This document shows, piece after piece, positions 6,492-7,369 of a DNA stretch of 7,369 bases; the first letter of the stretch is position 1; each line of letters starts with the position of its first letter. Position numbers and translations under genes: made by a program. Below the pieces are notes generated by a model. It did no database searches, was not told where the DNA came from, and saw nothing but the letters and a program-made list of their open reading frames with translations. The stretch lies in NCBI GenBank assembly GCA_019308985.1, contig JAFDHB010000169.1, forward strand, positions 1-7,369, read 5' to 3'. This DNA is from Deltaproteobacteria bacterium. GTDB taxonomy: Bacteria; Desulfobacterota; DSM-4660; Desulfatiglandales; HGW-15.

Positions 6492-6604
6492 CCCCGTGAA
6501 GTGCGAAGCCTACTTCACCGGGGTGTTGCCGGAAATCTCCCCCTATGGAGTGAGGCAACCGTGTTGCCGTCTTCCCTCCCCCTGTAGCAGCAAGCTTTGC
6601 TTGC
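6492..6604. repeat. Cluster of three hairpins in GC-rich non-coding DNA
   Basis: Three inverted repeats follow one another within 113 bp. CCCC-GTGAAGT (6492-6502) pairs with ACTTCAC-C-GGGG (6512-6523), 11 bp with one bulge. GGCAAC-CGT-GTTGCC is at 6554-6568. GCAAGC-TTT-GCTTGC is at 6590-6604. The latter two have 6-bp stems with three-base loops. None is followed by a clear T-run. The stretch lies just beyond the possible IS right end and might be a structured non-coding part of a mobile element or an RNA. The short open frames across it (minus 6451-6639, plus 6346-6696) resemble no known protein. Confidence 0.5.
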
Positions 6605-7070
6605 GATCCCCTAACTTTCTCCAACCACTCAATCCCCACCTGCCTCTATGGGGCCTTTTCGATCTATCCTGCTTGAGGTTGCATCGAGGTCCTTAAATCC
6701 ACTCTCCATGTAAGCCTTCTGAACTCGGTCCCCTAATGCTCATAAGGACATAAATGCTTGATTTATTAGGCAACTTTAGGTAAATTTCCTTAGGTCATGG
6801 TATGATATGCTCTTCCATCGATTACTTCGGTCTGTAAACGAAGCGGGACGCACCGTTTACCAATAGTTAGAGCGAGAGAATACAGAACGTCGGTGGCTTT
6901 GAATGCTCCTGGTTTTCATGCCATCACAGAGTGAATAACAGTCTAGAGCTCATCACAGGCCTTGTCTTGGGGCCCTGATGCCCAGATTCAAGCCCGAAAC
7001 CCAATAGTACCACTTTGTGCGAGGTGTTCACCAGCGGCCCTTGCGGGATACCAGGAATGGGAGAGACACT
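6605..7070. other. Gene-free interval before the nucleotidyltransferase gene
   Basis: No intact gene is supported in these 466 bp. Visible structure includes ATAAAT-GCTTG-ATTTAT (6750-6766) overlapping CCTAAT/ATTAGG (6732-6737 and 6765-6770), GTAAACG/CGTTTAC (6834-6840 and 6854-6860), and an 8-bp direct repeat CATCACAG (6922-6929 and 6951-6958). A short minus-strand frame around 6645-6736 resembles nothing recognised. The stretch may be debris of inserted elements. Confidence 0.5.
6798..6806 (+). promoter_or_regulatory. Possible extended -10 element
   Basis: TG-G-TATGAT at 6798-6806 matches an extended -10 promoter element on the plus strand. No good -35 hexamer lies 16-18 bases upstream. 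It is about 265 bp before the nucleotidyltransferase start, so a long leader would be needed if it drives that gene. Confidence 0.25.
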
Positions 7071-7369
7071 ATGAAAACAATAGATGATTTGCCGCTCAGA
7101 GACAATGAGAAGAAAGCCATACGGGAGGCTACAAGAATCCTGAAGGAAAGGTTCCCGGTTAGGGATGTCATTCTGTTTGGCTCAAAGGCCCGTGGGGACA
7201 GCAGTGATGAATCGGACATTGATCTACTCCTGTTGACGTCAAAGCCTGTTCATTGGAGAGAGCGACACGCAATCATTGATGCGCTTTTTGACGTGGAGAT
7301 GAAGCACGACGTGGTCATCAGCATCGTGGTTAATACTTTATACGATTGGAACGAAGGGGTTTGCACTGT
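7071..7369 (+). CDS. MNT-type minimal nucleotidyltransferase (MntA-like antitoxin), 3' end missing
   Basis: The frame starts with ATG at 7071, preceded by GGGAG at 7059-7063, and stays open for 99 codons to the window edge. Residues 37-51 carry GSKARGDSSDESDID, the exact GSX10DXD nucleotidyltransferase signature, with metal-binding D49 and D51. D80, in KHDVVISIVV, is a good candidate for the third acidic residue. The fold and small size fit minimal nucleotidyltransferases of the MntA kind. In HEPN/MNT toxin-antitoxin pairs these AMPylate and silence a HEPN RNase toxin (HepT) encoded alongside. No HEPN gene is visible before it, so a partner would have to follow beyond the window. Family members range from about 100 to 150 residues, so little may be missing. 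An orphan nucleotidyltransferase of other function is also possible. It lies on the opposite strand to the catabolic cluster and next to mobile-element debris, as is common for such modules. Confidence 0.85.
   Translation, partial: MKTIDDLPLRDNEKKAIREATRILKERFPVRDVILFGSKARGDSSDESDIDLLLLTSKPVHWRERHAIIDALFDVEMKHDVVISIVVNTLYDWNEGVCT

Noticed and set aside
6451..6639. Minus-strand open frame of 62 codons
   Set aside because: Rich in Gly, Arg and Ala, it runs through the hairpin block and matches no family I know; GC-rich DNA produces such frames by chance.
7028..7219. Minus-strand open frame of 63 codons
   Set aside because: It is the mirror of the nucleotidyltransferase gene, which carries an exact family motif.
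1..7369. CRISPR array or tandem repeat array
   Set aside because: No regularly spaced repeats of 20 bases or more were seen on reading; only short inverted and direct repeats occur.

Overview
This 7.4 kb window looks like chromosomal DNA from a bacterium with an anaerobe-type fatty/aromatic acid metabolism. The gene families and their arrangement recall Desulfobacterota (former Deltaproteobacteria) such as sulfate reducers or syntrophs. That assignment is an inference from style, not from any phylogenetic marker. The left three quarters is a compact catabolic cluster on the minus strand. The right quarter is a gene-poor zone with a serine tRNA, the tail of a decayed IS256-type transposase, GC-rich hairpins, and the start of a plus-strand nucleotidyltransferase gene cut off by the window edge.

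The minus-strand cluster reads, in transcription order (right to left): an SCP2-type thiolase (4473-5666), a DUF35 zinc-ribbon/OB-fold protein (3812-4324), a fused 3-hydroxyacyl-CoA dehydrogenase/enoyl-CoA hydratase (1652-3637) and an AMP-forming acyl-CoA ligase (102-1598). Together they supply acid activation, enoyl-CoA hydration, 3-hydroxyacyl-CoA oxidation and thiolytic cleavage. That is all of beta-oxidation except the acyl-CoA dehydrogenase and its electron-transfer flavoprotein, which are not in the window. The thiolase/DUF35 pair is the kind of pair known to form one enzyme complex (archaeal thiolase/HMG-CoA synthase, and BbsAB of anaerobic toluene degradation). The real substrate cannot be read from the sequence.

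The three junctions inside the cluster (53, 174 and 148 bp) are loose for a tight operon, and each carries a potential hairpin. The largest begins at the thiolase stop codon. None has a following T-tract. A 14-bp palindrome, TGAATA-CC-TATTCA, lies 142 bp upstream of the thiolase start and resembles the operators of some TetR-family fatty-acid regulators.

Upstream of the cluster lies tRNA-Ser(GCU) on the minus strand, with an encoded CCA end. Beyond it, about 970 bp (6097-7070) has no intact gene. It holds the last ~49 codons of an IS256-family transposase with a possible right end, a run of three hairpins, and several inverted repeats. The plus-strand gene at 7071 has the GSX10DXD signature of minimal nucleotidyltransferases, typical of the MntA antitoxin of HEPN/MNT (HepT/MntA) modules. 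The partner, if any, would lie beyond the window. No clearly new system is visible; the best leads are the junction hairpins, the palindrome and the truncated MNT gene.
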